From AAA044-D11 sp965268275 (GTDB taxonomy: Bacteria; Actinomycetota; Actinomycetes; Nanopelagicales; Nanopelagicaceae), in assembly GCA_965268275.1 (NCBI GenBank), contig OZ254168.1, positions 806,001 through 870,000 on the forward strand: 64,000 nt of DNA. The letters are read 5' to 3'. This document shows, piece by piece, positions 16,514 to 24,232 of the stretch. The first letter of the stretch is position 1, and every line of letters starts with the position of its first letter. A program made the position numbers and the translations under genes. Under the pieces are notes generated by a model that had not been told where the DNA came from, did not search any database, and saw only the letters and a list, made by a program, of their open reading frames with translations.

Positions 16514-17179
16514 ATGTATGCGAAGACTTCAAGCCTTGGAGTGAATTCTGGCCAGATTGCAGTAGAACACTTAGGACTTGTTGAGTATAGAAAAGCCTGG
16601 GAATACCAACGCGAAATTCAAGCCGGAGTTATCGAAGGTCGAATTCCAAACACATTAATTTTAGTTGAGCATCCGTCGGTTTACACCGCTGGGCGTCGGA
16701 CTCAAATTGATGAGCGTCCAATCGATGGAACACCGGTTATTGATGTTGATCGCGGCGGAAAAATTACTTGGCACGGCGAAGGCCAAATCGTTGGGTATCC
16801 AATCGTTAAATTGCGCAACCGAAATGATGTAGTCGGATTTGTGCGCGAAATCGAGAATGCGTTGATAGATGTTTGCGCAGAATTTGGCCTAAAAACTGAG
16901 AGATATTGCGAACGAAGTGGTGTCTGGATCCGAGATTCAAAATCCGATCGAAAGATTGCTGCGATTGGAATCCGCGTAGCAAAAGGTGTAACGATGCATG
17001 GCTTTGCGCTGAATATAAATCCTGATCTCACTGCCTATGATCATATTTCACCATGCGGATTCACTGACACTGGCGTTACTTCACTTGCAAAAGAGCTGGC
17101 TAAAGATATTTCAGTCGATGAAGTTATTCCTGTCCTCGAACGTCACATGTTGCTAGCCCTAGATCGGATTTCGCAATGA
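16514..17179 (+). CDS. lipB: Octanoyltransferase LipB
   Basis: A 221-residue enzyme that moves octanoyl from octanoyl-ACP to lipoyl-domain lysines, the first step of lipoate synthesis. Characteristic elements are HPSVYTAGRRT, RGGKITWHGEGQ (substrate loop), the catalytic lysine near residue 147 (RKIAAIG) and the acyl-thioester Cys181 in SPCGFTDTGVTSL. It is divergent from the MMPL gene and overlaps lipA by ATGA (17176-17179), so the two lipoate steps are translationally coupled. Its clients E2 and (through GcvH) the glycine system are encoded in or near the same locus. Confidence 0.96.
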   Translation: MYAKTSSLGVNSGQIAVEHLGLVEYRKAWEYQREIQAGVIEGRIPNTLILVEHPSVYTAGRRTQIDERPIDGTPVIDVDRGGKITWHGEGQIVGYPIVKLRNRNDVVGFVREIENALIDVCAEFGLKTERYCERSGVWIRDSKSDRKIAAIGIRVAKGVTMHGFALNINPDLTAYDHISPCGFTDTGVTSLAKELAKDISVDEVIPVLERHMLLALDRISQ

Positions 17180-18105
17180 CACTTGCACCCGAAGGTCGTC
17201 CATTACTTCGAATTGAAGCGCGCAATGCCGCTGTTCCAATTGAACGCAAACCTGAGTGGATTAAGACTCGCGCAATCATGGGGCCGGAATACACAGCTCT
17301 TCGCTCACTCGTTGCGAAAGAAGGACTTCACACGGTCTGCCAAGAAGCAGCATGCCCAAATATTTTTGAATGTTGGGAAGATCGCGAAGCAACTTTCTTA
17401 ATCGGCGGCGAGAAGTGCACACGTCGTTGCGACTTCTGCAACATTGACACCGGAAAGCCCGATCCCCTAGATCGAGATGAACCTCGTCGTGTTGCAGAAT
17501 CTGTTCAAACTATGCAACTTAAATATGCAACCATCACTGGCGTTACTCGTGACGATTTAGAAGATGAAGGTGCTTGGTTGTATGCCGAAACAATTCGCAA
17601 AGTTCATGAACTAAATCCAGGAACTGGTGTCGAAATGTTGGCTCCGGATTTCAGTGGTAAGTCACATTTGTTAAATGAAGTATTTGAAACCCGCCCCGAA
17701 GTATTCGCACATAACCTTGAGACTGTTCCCCGAATTTTTAAGAGAATCCGCCCAGCATTTAGATATGAACGCTCACTTGATGTTATTTCGCAAGCCCGAG
17801 CTTTCGGTTTAATTACCAAGTCGAATCTGATTCTTGGCATGGGCGAAACTCGTGAAGAAGTTACCCAAGCGCTGGTTGATCTTCATGCTGCCGGTTGTGA
17901 CTTAATAACAATCACCCAGTATTTGCGACCAACTCCTAAGCACTACCCAGTTGAACGTTGGGTGAAGCCAAATGAGTTTGTTGAACTTAGCGCCGAAGCA
18001 AATGAAATTGGATTCGCTGGCGTAATGAGTGGTCCACTTGTTCGATCAAGTTATCGCGCGGGCCGCTTGTATAAGCAAGCGCAAGAAAAACGGGCAAATA
18101 TCTAA
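17176..18105 (+). CDS. lipA: Lipoyl synthase LipA
   Basis: A 309-residue radical-SAM enzyme that inserts two sulfurs into protein-bound octanoyl chains. The auxiliary 4Fe-4S cluster cysteines are Cys55, Cys60 and Cys66 (CQEAACPNIFEC), and the radical-SAM triad is Cys81, Cys85, Cys88 (CTRRCDFC). The C-terminal RSSYRAG contains the conserved serine that ligates the auxiliary cluster. Length and motif spacing match the bacterial family. It shares its stop with the next start as TAATG (18103-18107), so plsC is read from the same message. Confidence 0.97.
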   Translation: MTLAPEGRPLLRIEARNAAVPIERKPEWIKTRAIMGPEYTALRSLVAKEGLHTVCQEAACPNIFECWEDREATFLIGGEKCTRRCDFCNIDTGKPDPLDRDEPRRVAESVQTMQLKYATITGVTRDDLEDEGAWLYAETIRKVHELNPGTGVEMLAPDFSGKSHLLNEVFETRPEVFAHNLETVPRIFKRIRPAFRYERSLDVISQARAFGLITKSNLILGMGETREEVTQALVDLHAAGCDLITITQYLRPTPKHYPVERWVKPNEFVELSAEANEIGFAGVMSGPLVRSSYRAGRLYKQAQEKRANI

Positions 18106-18860
18106 TGCGCGATTTTGTCTATCCTCCAGTTGTTGTAACGATTAAAACGCTCTGGAAATATCTGGGATTGAAATTTGATTTCGAAGGCACCGAAAACATT
18201 CCGGCAACTGGCGGCGCAATTCTTGCCATCAATCACATCGGATATTTGGACTTTGCCCTTACTGGAACTGCGGTTTTGCCACGCAAACGATATGTTCGAT
18301 TTATGGCGAAGAAAGAGATATTCGACCACAAGATTGCTGGCCCGCTAATGCGCGGCATGCACCACATCTCGGTTGATCGCTCGAGTGGTTCAAGTTCATT
18401 TGTCGCGGCCCTCAGATATCTGCGCGCTGGTGAGATAGTAGGAATCTTTCCAGAAGCAACAATTAGCCGAAGCTTTGAAATCAAAGAGCTAAAAACCGGT
18501 GCGGTCCGTTTGGCGATGGGGTCGGATACTCCAATAATCCCGACAATTGTTTGGGGTAGCCAGCGAATTTTCACAAAGAAGGTAAAGCCAAATTGGAAGC
18601 GGAATAAATTCCCAATTACTGTCGCATTTGGCCAGCCATTTATAGTTAAAAAAGGGCAAGATGTAGATGAAGCTGAAGGACAATTGCGACAGCAGATGAA
18701 AGATCTTTTAACAAAAGTTCAAGATTCTTATCCAGATTCACATGTTGGCCAGCGATGGGCGCCTGCCCGTTTGGGTGGAACCGCACCAACGCCTGAGCAA
18801 GTTGAAATAGAATGGGCCGAGCATTTAAGAGAGAAAGCAAAGAATGAGGAGAAGGCGTAA
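18105..18860 (+). CDS. 1-acyl-sn-glycerol-3-phosphate acyltransferase (PlsC-like)
   Basis: A 251-residue LPLAT-family acyltransferase. The catalytic NHIGYLD places His44 and Asp49 in the HX4D motif, and FPEATISRS near residue 113 is the phosphate-binding block (usually FPEGTRS; here Ala-Thr-Ile replace Gly-Thr-Arg). It probably adds the second acyl chain in phosphatidate synthesis at the inner membrane face. This is one of two PlsC-like genes in the window; the other is at 33962-34672. The C-terminal 40 residues are highly charged. Coupled to lipA by TAATG and to the DUF4191 gene by a one-base overlap. Confidence 0.88.
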   Translation: MRDFVYPPVVVTIKTLWKYLGLKFDFEGTENIPATGGAILAINHIGYLDFALTGTAVLPRKRYVRFMAKKEIFDHKIAGPLMRGMHHISVDRSSGSSSFVAALRYLRAGEIVGIFPEATISRSFEIKELKTGAVRLAMGSDTPIIPTIVWGSQRIFTKKVKPNWKRNKFPITVAFGQPFIVKKGQDVDEAEGQLRQQMKDLLTKVQDSYPDSHVGQRWAPARLGGTAPTPEQVEIEWAEHLREKAKNEEKA

Positions 18861-19558
18861 TGGCACTATTTAAGAGAAAAGCAAAGGCCGAGAAGGTTAA
18901 GGGCGAGAAGCAAGGGCAGATGAAGGTCCTTAAAGATGCCTTCGCCTTAGTTCGCAAACATCAGCCAATTGCATTTTTATGGATGGCGCTTTCTTTTGTA
19001 GTCGCTCTTTGTGCCGGAATTATCATTGGAATCCAGGTTGGTCATCCAATTTATTTCACAATTCTTGCAACACCAATTGCAATTCTTGTTGCATTCTTTA
19101 TCTTTACTAGACAAGCCAATACCGCAGCATTCCTTTCGATCAAGGGTCAACTTGGTGCAGGTGCTTCAGTTCTGATGGCAATTCGTAAAGGCTTCACAAC
19201 TACGACTGCTGTCAACGTCGCACGTAACCAAGATATGGTTCATCGAAGTGTGGGCCGTGCAGGAATCGTTCTAGTTGGAGAAGGAAGTCCTGCGGTAAAA
19301 CAACTTCTACTAGATGAGCGACGCAAAATGGAACGTTTTATTCCAGGCGTGGCATTAACCGAGGTAATTGTTGGTGAGGGTGCTGGTCAAGTTCCACTTC
19401 GTAAACTACAGAAGCACTTGAAGAAGTTGCCAAAGAAACTTAACAAGATTCAGTTGCGCGAACTTCGCAGTCGACTAAAGGCTGTCGGTGGCTTGAATAT
19501 GCCAATTCCTAAAGGCCCAATGCCAATTAACCGAAATGCGAAAATTCCAAAGCGTTAA
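18860..19558 (+). CDS. DUF4191 family membrane protein
   Basis: A 232-residue actinobacterial protein of unknown function. A basic N-terminus (FKRKAKAEKVKGEK) precedes two adjacent hydrophobic helices at about residues 35-85, and the C-terminal 140 residues form a soluble, Lys/Arg-rich domain (VNVARNQDMVHRSVGRAGIV near residue 112, then several KLPKKL-type basic patches). Homologues lie directly downstream of lipA in mycobacteria and Streptomyces. The basic tail suggests cytoplasmic contact with nucleic acid or phospholipid head groups, but no function is known. Confidence 0.9.
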   Translation: MALFKRKAKAEKVKGEKQGQMKVLKDAFALVRKHQPIAFLWMALSFVVALCAGIIIGIQVGHPIYFTILATPIAILVAFFIFTRQANTAAFLSIKGQLGAGASVLMAIRKGFTTTTAVNVARNQDMVHRSVGRAGIVLVGEGSPAVKQLLLDERRKMERFIPGVALTEVIVGEGAGQVPLRKLQKHLKKLPKKLNKIQLRELRSRLKAVGGLNMPIPKGPMPINRNAKIPKR

Positions 19559-19921
19559 TTAATCTTTAATTTTAAGGCTTTTTACTACGACTGAATTTGC
19601 GACCCAGTCATGCAGTCCCCTGCCCTCTCGGGTGAAAACTGCTGGGAGCACTAAACAGATCAGAAAAGTTCTAGCCAAAATTTTGCGAGCCGGAACTACT
19701 CCATAATTTGTAAAATCAACTACTCGCATTTGTAATATCCGCTGACCTGCCGAAGCTTGCTGCAAGGTCGTCAAAATGCTGACCTCAACAAAGAAGATGG
19801 CCAGCGTGCTGATAGACCTAGATCCGAATCCCACCAGGCTCGATATCAGCAGACACATCAGCCAATCGATGATTAAAGCCAGGAATCGGCGACCGGTTCC
19901 TGCTTTCTCAAAATTGCCCAT
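19559..19921 (-). CDS. RDD family membrane protein
   Basis: A 120-residue small membrane protein with the RDD signature: Arg-Phe-Leu-Ala-Leu-Ile-Ile-Asp in helix 1 (RRFLALIIDWLM), AGQRILQMRVVD between helices, and LHDWVANSVVV near the C-terminus supplying the final Asp. Three to four hydrophobic stretches fill most of its length. Function is unknown; some RDD proteins are implicated in ion exchange. Its stop abuts the DUF4191 stop, and it is divergent from glnA, the arrangement also seen in mycobacteria. Confidence 0.85.
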   Translation of the reverse strand: MGNFEKAGTGRRFLALIIDWLMCLLISSLVGFGSRSISTLAIFFVEVSILTTLQQASAGQRILQMRVVDFTNYGVVPARKILARTFLICLVLPAVFTREGRGLHDWVANSVVVKSLKIKD

Positions 19922-19966
19922 AAGCCAAGGCTATAACCTCGTCCGCCGCCTTGCGGTCTGAAGAGT

Positions 19967-20004
19967 GAAACATAAATGTAACAATTCGGTTAACCGTTTT
20001 TTAC
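19967..20004 (+). promoter_or_regulatory. glnA: Candidate GlnR-type operator upstream of glnA (11-bp-phased repeats)
   Basis: Four five-base elements follow each other with exactly six-base spacers: GAAAC (19967-19971), GTAAC (19978-19982), GTTAA (19989-19993) and TTTAC (20000-20004). Actinobacterial GlnR sites alternate gTnAC and GaAAC half-boxes at this same 11-base phase. The first two half-sites match; the last two are degenerate. PhoP-type sites have a similar phase, so the identity of the binder is uncertain. Confidence 0.45.
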
Positions 20005-20014
20005 GTGAACCGCC

Positions 20015-20095
20015 TATATTTTCCCCATCACCAACCAGATTGGCAGGCGCAGCGAAGCACCTGACCAGGCGGACTAATCCTAAATCGGGAGAATA
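20015..20095 (+). promoter_or_regulatory. glnA: glnA -10 element, leader and ribosome binding site
   Basis: TATATT (20015-20020) is a plausible -10 just downstream of the phased repeats. The leader of about 70 bases ends in GGGAGAA (20087-20093), a short distance before the ATG at 20096. The GGCAGGCGC and CCAGGCGG stretches in the leader are GC-rich for this genome, but I see no clear riboswitch fold. Confidence 0.4.
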
Positions 20096-21526
20096 ATGTT
20101 TAAGAATTCTGCAGAAGTTTTCGCTTACATCAAGAAAGAGAATGTAAAACTTGTTGATGTTCGCTTTATCGATCTACCAGGTATCCAACACCACTTCAAC
20201 GTTCCGGTTGAATCATTTGACGAAGCAGTTTTCACTGACGGTCTAATGTTTGATGGTTCTTCGATTCGTGGTTTCCAAGCAATTCACGAATCAGATATGA
20301 AATTGCTGCCAATTCCGGAATCAGCTTTCATCGATCCATTCCGTGATGTTAAAACTTTAGTAATTTTATTCTCCGTTCACAATCCAGTTGATAACTCGCC
20401 TTATTCCCGTGATCCACGCGGCGTAGTTGCAAAAGCAGTTGAATACTTAAAAGGAACCGGAATTGCAGATACTGCATTCTTCGCACCAGAAGCGGAATTC
20501 TATGTATTCGATGCAATTCGTTTTAAGACTGGCATGAACGAGTCTTACCACCACATCGATTCATACGAAGGCGCATGGAACACTGGCGTTGAATACGATC
20601 CAGATGGAACACCAAACCGTGGATACCGAACACGTATCAAGGGTGGATATTTCCCAGTTTCTCCAACAGATCAATTTGCAGATCTTCGCGACCAGATGGT
20701 TATGAAACTTGGCGAAGCCGGACTTCTTGTAGAACGCTCGCACCATGAAGTGGGAACTGCAGGACAGATGGAAATTAACTATCGCTTCTCAGATATTTTG
20801 TCTGCTGGCGATGATGTAATGAAGTTCAAGTACATTATTAAGAACACTGCATGGGAAGCTGGAAAGACAGCTACATTCATGCCAAAGCCACTATTCGGTG
20901 ACAATGGTTCAGGAATGCACGTTCACCAATCACTCTGGAAAGATGGCAAGCCATTGTTCTTCGGTGATGGATATGGTGATCTTTCAGATATGGCTCGTTG
21001 GTATATCGGTGGACTTCTAAAGCATGCACCTTCATTGCTTGCATTCACCAACCCAACGGTTAACTCATACCGTCGCTTGGTTCCAGGATACGAAGCGCCA
21101 GTAAATCTTGTTTACTCAGCTCGTAACCGTTCTGCATGTATTCGTATTCCAATCACTGGTTCGAATCCAAAGGCAAAGCGCATCGAATTCCGTTGTCCAG
21201 ATCCGTCATCAAATCCATACCTAGCATTCGCAGCAATGCTTATGGCCGGACTAGATGGAATCCAAAACAAGATCGAGCCACCAAAGCCAGTTGACAAAGA
21301 TTTGTATGAACTAGAGGGCGACGAAGCAGCCGCTATTCAACAAGTTCCAGGTTCACTTGATGCAGTTCTAGATAACCTAGAAGCAGATCACGAGTTCCTA
21401 CTAAAGGGTGGCGTATTCACTAAGGATCTAATCGATACTTGGATCACTTGGAAGCGTAAGGAAGAAGTGGATTACGTCCGCTTGCGTCCACATCCAGCAG
21501 AGTTCGAGCTTTACTTCGATCTCTAA
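20096..21526 (+). CDS. glnA: Glutamine synthetase, type I
   Basis: A 476-residue GSI-beta subunit that makes glutamine from glutamate, ammonia and ATP as a dodecamer. Family motifs include DGSSIRGF near the N-terminus, the metal-site PEAEFYVFD, GSGMHVHQSLW, NRSACIRIP and the C-terminal adenylylation loop with Tyr404 in DKDLYELEG. The presence of that tyrosine indicates control by GlnE-type adenylylation. Transcriptional control by GlnR is suggested by the repeats upstream. Gene order DUF4191-RDD-glnA matches glnA1 of mycobacteria. Clear Shine-Dalgarno and a strong downstream terminator make it a single transcription unit. Confidence 0.97.
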   Translation: MFKNSAEVFAYIKKENVKLVDVRFIDLPGIQHHFNVPVESFDEAVFTDGLMFDGSSIRGFQAIHESDMKLLPIPESAFIDPFRDVKTLVILFSVHNPVDNSPYSRDPRGVVAKAVEYLKGTGIADTAFFAPEAEFYVFDAIRFKTGMNESYHHIDSYEGAWNTGVEYDPDGTPNRGYRTRIKGGYFPVSPTDQFADLRDQMVMKLGEAGLLVERSHHEVGTAGQMEINYRFSDILSAGDDVMKFKYIIKNTAWEAGKTATFMPKPLFGDNGSGMHVHQSLWKDGKPLFFGDGYGDLSDMARWYIGGLLKHAPSLLAFTNPTVNSYRRLVPGYEAPVNLVYSARNRSACIRIPITGSNPKAKRIEFRCPDPSSNPYLAFAAMLMAGLDGIQNKIEPPKPVDKDLYELEGDEAAAIQQVPGSLDAVLDNLEADHEFLLKGGVFTKDLIDTWITWKRKEEVDYVRLRPHPAEFELYFDL

Positions 21527-21539
21527 GAAGTAGCGTTAA

Positions 21540-21571
21540 AAAAGCCCTCCAATAAATTGGGGGGCTTTTTA
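21540..21571 (+). terminator. Intrinsic terminator after glnA
   Basis: AAAGCCCTCCAAT pairs with ATTGGGGGGCTTT (one G-T wobble) around a two-base loop and runs into a T-stretch. It begins 13 bases after the glnA stop and could also terminate the convergent cbiO transcript, because the A-rich 5' arm gives a T-run on the other strand. Confidence 0.85.
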
Positions 21572-21590
21572 CTTTAAATGAAGTTGGTAT

Positions 21591-22337
21591 TTAAAGCGAA
21601 AATCCGACGGGAAGTTCTAGGCGATTCTCGCTGAGAAGTTTTGAATCACTAAGAATAGTTTTGGTATCCCCGTCAGCAACAACAATTCCACCGGATAAAA
21701 TAATTGATCTTTCGCAGAGCTCGTAGGCATAAGGAATATCGTGAGTAACCATAAGAGTTGTAATTTTTAAAGATCGTAGAATATCTGCCAACTCTCTGCG
21801 GCTTGCCGGATCAAGGTTTGATGAAGGTTCATCGAGAACCAAAATCTCTGGCTTCATTGCAAGGACTGTTGCCACTGCCACTCTTCGCCTTTGACCAAAA
21901 GAGAGATGATGTGGGGCGCGCTCTTTGAATTCCAGCATTCCAACTTGTTGTAAAGCGGTATCAACTATGCCATCGAGTTCGGCTCCCCTAAATCCCATGT
22001 TGTATGGTCCAAATGCAACATCCTCGCCGACTGTTGGCATAAAGAGCTGGTCATCTGGATCCTGAAAAACAATTCCGACTTTTGCGCGAATCTTGCTAAG
22101 GCTTGCTTTATCTTTAGCATCAACCAAGGTTCCGGCTATCCAAACTTTTCCGACGCTTGTTGGATGAATTCCATTTAAGTGAAGCACAAGAGTTGTTTTA
22201 CCCGCACCGTTAGGTCCTAGTATCGCTACACATTCACCTTGCGAAACTTTTAAGTTCACGCCAAAGAGCGCTTGATGACCATCGGGATATGCAAAGGCAA
22301 GGCCTTCGATTAATAAACTTGGTGTTAATTCGCTCAT
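21591..22337 (-). CDS. cbiO: Cobalt/nickel ECF transporter ATPase (CbiO/EcfA-like)
   Basis: A 248-residue ABC ATPase: Walker A LGPNGAGKTT near residue 40, Q-loop VFQDPDDQLF (the DPDDQ form typical of ECF ATPases), signature LSFGQRRRVA, Walker B ILVLDEPSSNLD and an H-loop VTHDIPYA. LSFGQ in place of LSGGQ is the usual ECF variant. The ATG at 22337, two bases after the cbiQ stop, is chosen over an in-frame TTG at 22352 inside cbiQ. It is the last gene of a cbiM-cbiN-cbiQ-cbiO operon, and only one ATPase is encoded, so it must act as a homodimer. Confidence 0.92.
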   Translation of the reverse strand: MSELTPSLLIEGLAFAYPDGHQALFGVNLKVSQGECVAILGPNGAGKTTLVLHLNGIHPTSVGKVWIAGTLVDAKDKASLSKIRAKVGIVFQDPDDQLFMPTVGEDVAFGPYNMGFRGAELDGIVDTALQQVGMLEFKERAPHHLSFGQRRRVAVATVLAMKPEILVLDEPSSNLDPASRRELADILRSLKITTLMVTHDIPYAYELCERSIILSGGIVVADGDTKTILSDSKLLSENRLELPVGFSL

Positions 22338-22339
22338 GG

Positions 22340-23155
22340 TTAACGGCTCCAAATCAGATTGGTAAAAATAGATATAAGTAGTGCTACTGCAGGCAATGCA
22401 AATGCGGTCGATTTTTGAAGAGTTGTAATCGTTGGCTTCTCCATAACTGGCATGGTTCCTAAATAGCCTCGAGAGAGCATCGCAAGGTGAACACGTTCTC
22501 CTCGCTCATACGAACGAATAAAGAGTGCGCCAGCTGCTTGAGTAAGAATCTTCCAATCTGCAATTCCCCTAGCTTCAAAGCCTCGAGATTGGCGAGCTAC
22601 TTTCATGCGCTCCATCTCATCGCTCACTACATTCACATACCGAAGCATGAATGTCGCGATTTGTACCATAAGAGCGGGAAGTCGCAAGATTTCGAGTCCC
22701 CCAATAATTTCTCTAGCTTTTGTGGATCCAGAAAGCGTGATTGCGACTAGAAGCCCCAGTGTTCCTTTTGCAATAATTGCAGCACCCGCAAGTAGGCCCT
22801 CACGATAAAGACTCAAACCAAAAAGTTCGAATTTCTCACCCGTTCCAAAAAATGGCATTAAAAATGCAAAGAGCACGAATGGAATTTCAACTGTTGTTCT
22901 CGAGAGAATTTTCCGAACTGGAAGTTGGGCGATGGTCAGTGCTAATCCGATCAGCAGGTAATAACCTATAAATGCCTGCCAATTTGAAATCGAAGTTGCC
23001 ACTGCAACAATAATGAAAAGTAAACCGGCAACTATTTTTAAGTGGGCTGGCAACGAGTGAATTATTGAGTGGCGATGTATATAAAGGCGCTCTCCTACAT
23101 CATGGCCATGATTGTGGCTATGAGCGATGTCTTGGGCGCTCGTGTTTCCTAACAA
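22340..23155 (-). CDS. cbiQ: Cobalt/nickel ECF transporter T component (CbiQ)
   Basis: A 271-residue EcfT-family protein with five to six helices and the two cytoplasmic coupling motifs that contact the ATPase: ARQSRGFEARG near residue 185 and LAMLSRGYLG near residue 226. The N-terminus before the first helix contains HSHNHGHD and further histidines, a likely metal-binding patch that most CbiQ proteins lack. No ATG occurs before the family-conserved region; the reading frame starts with TTG at 23155, directly against the cbiN stop, so translational coupling probably drives initiation. Start position is therefore less certain than identity. Confidence 0.9.
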   Translation of the reverse strand: MLGNTSAQDIAHSHNHGHDVGERLYIHRHSIIHSLPAHLKIVAGLLFIIVAVATSISNWQAFIGYYLLIGLALTIAQLPVRKILSRTTVEIPFVLFAFLMPFFGTGEKFELFGLSLYREGLLAGAAIIAKGTLGLLVAITLSGSTKAREIIGGLEILRLPALMVQIATFMLRYVNVVSDEMERMKVARQSRGFEARGIADWKILTQAAGALFIRSYERGERVHLAMLSRGYLGTMPVMEKPTITTLQKSTAFALPAVALLISIFTNLIWSR

Positions 23156-23461
23156 CTACTTTTGCTTTTTTCTGCCGAGAGCCATGAATAAAACAACGGC
23201 AACAACTCCGGTTGCGACTACTCCAATTGCTCCAGCCAATCCAACCGAGAAACGTTCATTCTCTACTCCGGCAACACCATAATCGGCCAATGCAGAATCA
23301 GAATTTGTATGATCCTTAGCAGTATCTAAAAATCCAATCTCGCCTGCTACTTTTTCAAGTCCATCTGGTGAAGATGAGGCGTAGAAAGAAACCACAGCAG
23401 CTAAAACAAGTGCGGAGGCAAAGAAGATTAGATAAAACTTTAAGTCTCTCTTTTTTAGCAT
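23156..23461 (-). CDS. cbiN: Cobalt transport accessory protein CbiN/PDGLE domain
   Basis: A 101-residue protein with two membrane helices (about residues 8-28 and 73-93) joined by an outside loop. The loop begins SSPDGLEKVAGEIGF, the PDGLE-domain signature of CbiN-like accessory subunits of Co/Ni ECF importers. It sits between cbiM and cbiQ, with start and stop abutting the neighbours. In studied systems the CbiN loop helps load metal into CbiM. The single-gene PDGLE form, as opposed to a CbiM-PDGLE fusion, is seen here. Confidence 0.88.
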   Translation of the reverse strand: MLKKRDLKFYLIFFASALVLAAVVSFYASSSPDGLEKVAGEIGFLDTAKDHTNSDSALADYGVAGVENERFSVGLAGAIGVVATGVVAVVLFMALGRKKQK

Positions 23462-24136
23462 CTAGATCTCCTTAATTACTAACTTAGTTTCATTGCTCTT
23501 CCAGCCATGAACTAAATCTGATCTACTTGCCATAATTGCACTAATCGTTAGCCCAGTTATCAGAGCTTCTCCGATTCCAATAACAATGTGAGTTCCGATC
23601 ATTGCGGTGAATACTGAAGTTAACGAAAATGTAGCGTTACCGCCGAGCGCGTATTGAACAACAAAACCAAACGCAGCCATCGGAACTGAAATCAGTCCGC
23701 CAATTGCACCGGCGAGCGCTACTGATGCTTTGCGCATAGGAAGAATCCGCTTAACAAGTAAGTAAGTGCCATAACCGACCCAAACACCGACAACTCCGAT
23801 ATTGAAAACATTCAATCCAATTGCGCTGAGACCACCGTCTGCAAATAGAAATCCCTGCATTAACAGAACAACTGTAAGAGCCAAGGTGGCAGCCCAAGGA
23901 CCTACAAGCACTGCGGCCAAAGCACCGCCAAGTAAATGTCCGCTTGTTCCGGCACCAACTGGAAAGTTCAACATCTGCACAGCAAAGATAAATACAGCTG
24001 TTAAGCCCGCTAATGGAGCGCTCTTATCGTCCAACTCTTTTCTCGCACCCTTTAGTGAGACAGCAACGCAGACCGCAGCAGCTCCAGCGAAAAGCGCAGA
24101 AGTTGGGAGATCGATAAATCCGTCAGGAATATGCAT
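23462..24136 (-). CDS. cbiM: Cobalt/nickel ECF transporter S component (CbiM)
   Basis: A 224-residue substrate-binding membrane protein. It begins MHIPDGFID, in which the N-terminal amine and His2 bind the metal in characterised CbiM/NikM proteins. Six to seven helices follow, with FPVGAGTSGHLLGG near residue 58 supplying the second conserved His. First gene of the cbiMNQO operon. CbiM and NikM cannot be separated by these motifs, so cobalt and nickel are both possible. The Nur-like box just upstream argues for nickel-responsive control. Divergent from the ABC-F gene. Confidence 0.93.
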   Translation of the reverse strand: MHIPDGFIDLPTSALFAGAAAVCVAVSLKGARKELDDKSAPLAGLTAVFIFAVQMLNFPVGAGTSGHLLGGALAAVLVGPWAATLALTVVLLMQGFLFADGGLSAIGLNVFNIGVVGVWVGYGTYLLVKRILPMRKASVALAGAIGGLISVPMAAFGFVVQYALGGNATFSLTSVFTAMIGTHIVIGIGEALITGLTISAIMASRSDLVHGWKSNETKLVIKEI

Positions 24137-24148
24137 AACCTAATTTTA

Positions 24149-24165
24149 TTGCAAGTAATTTGCAT
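24149..24165. promoter_or_regulatory. Nur-box-like site upstream of cbiMNQO
   Basis: TTGCAA (24149-24154), five bases, then TTGCAT (24160-24165). The consensus I recall for the nickel-responsive Fur-family repressor Nur of Streptomyces is TTGCAA-N5-TTGCAA, so eleven of twelve defined positions agree. The site is 13 bases upstream of the cbiM start, where a repressor would block transcription. The gene for the regulator is not in this window. Confidence 0.5.
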
Positions 24166-24232
24166 CTGCAACTTAAAAGCACTTATTGCGAATCTGGGAA
24201 TTGTGCGGGTGAAGGTGTGGGAGTATCGCTCA

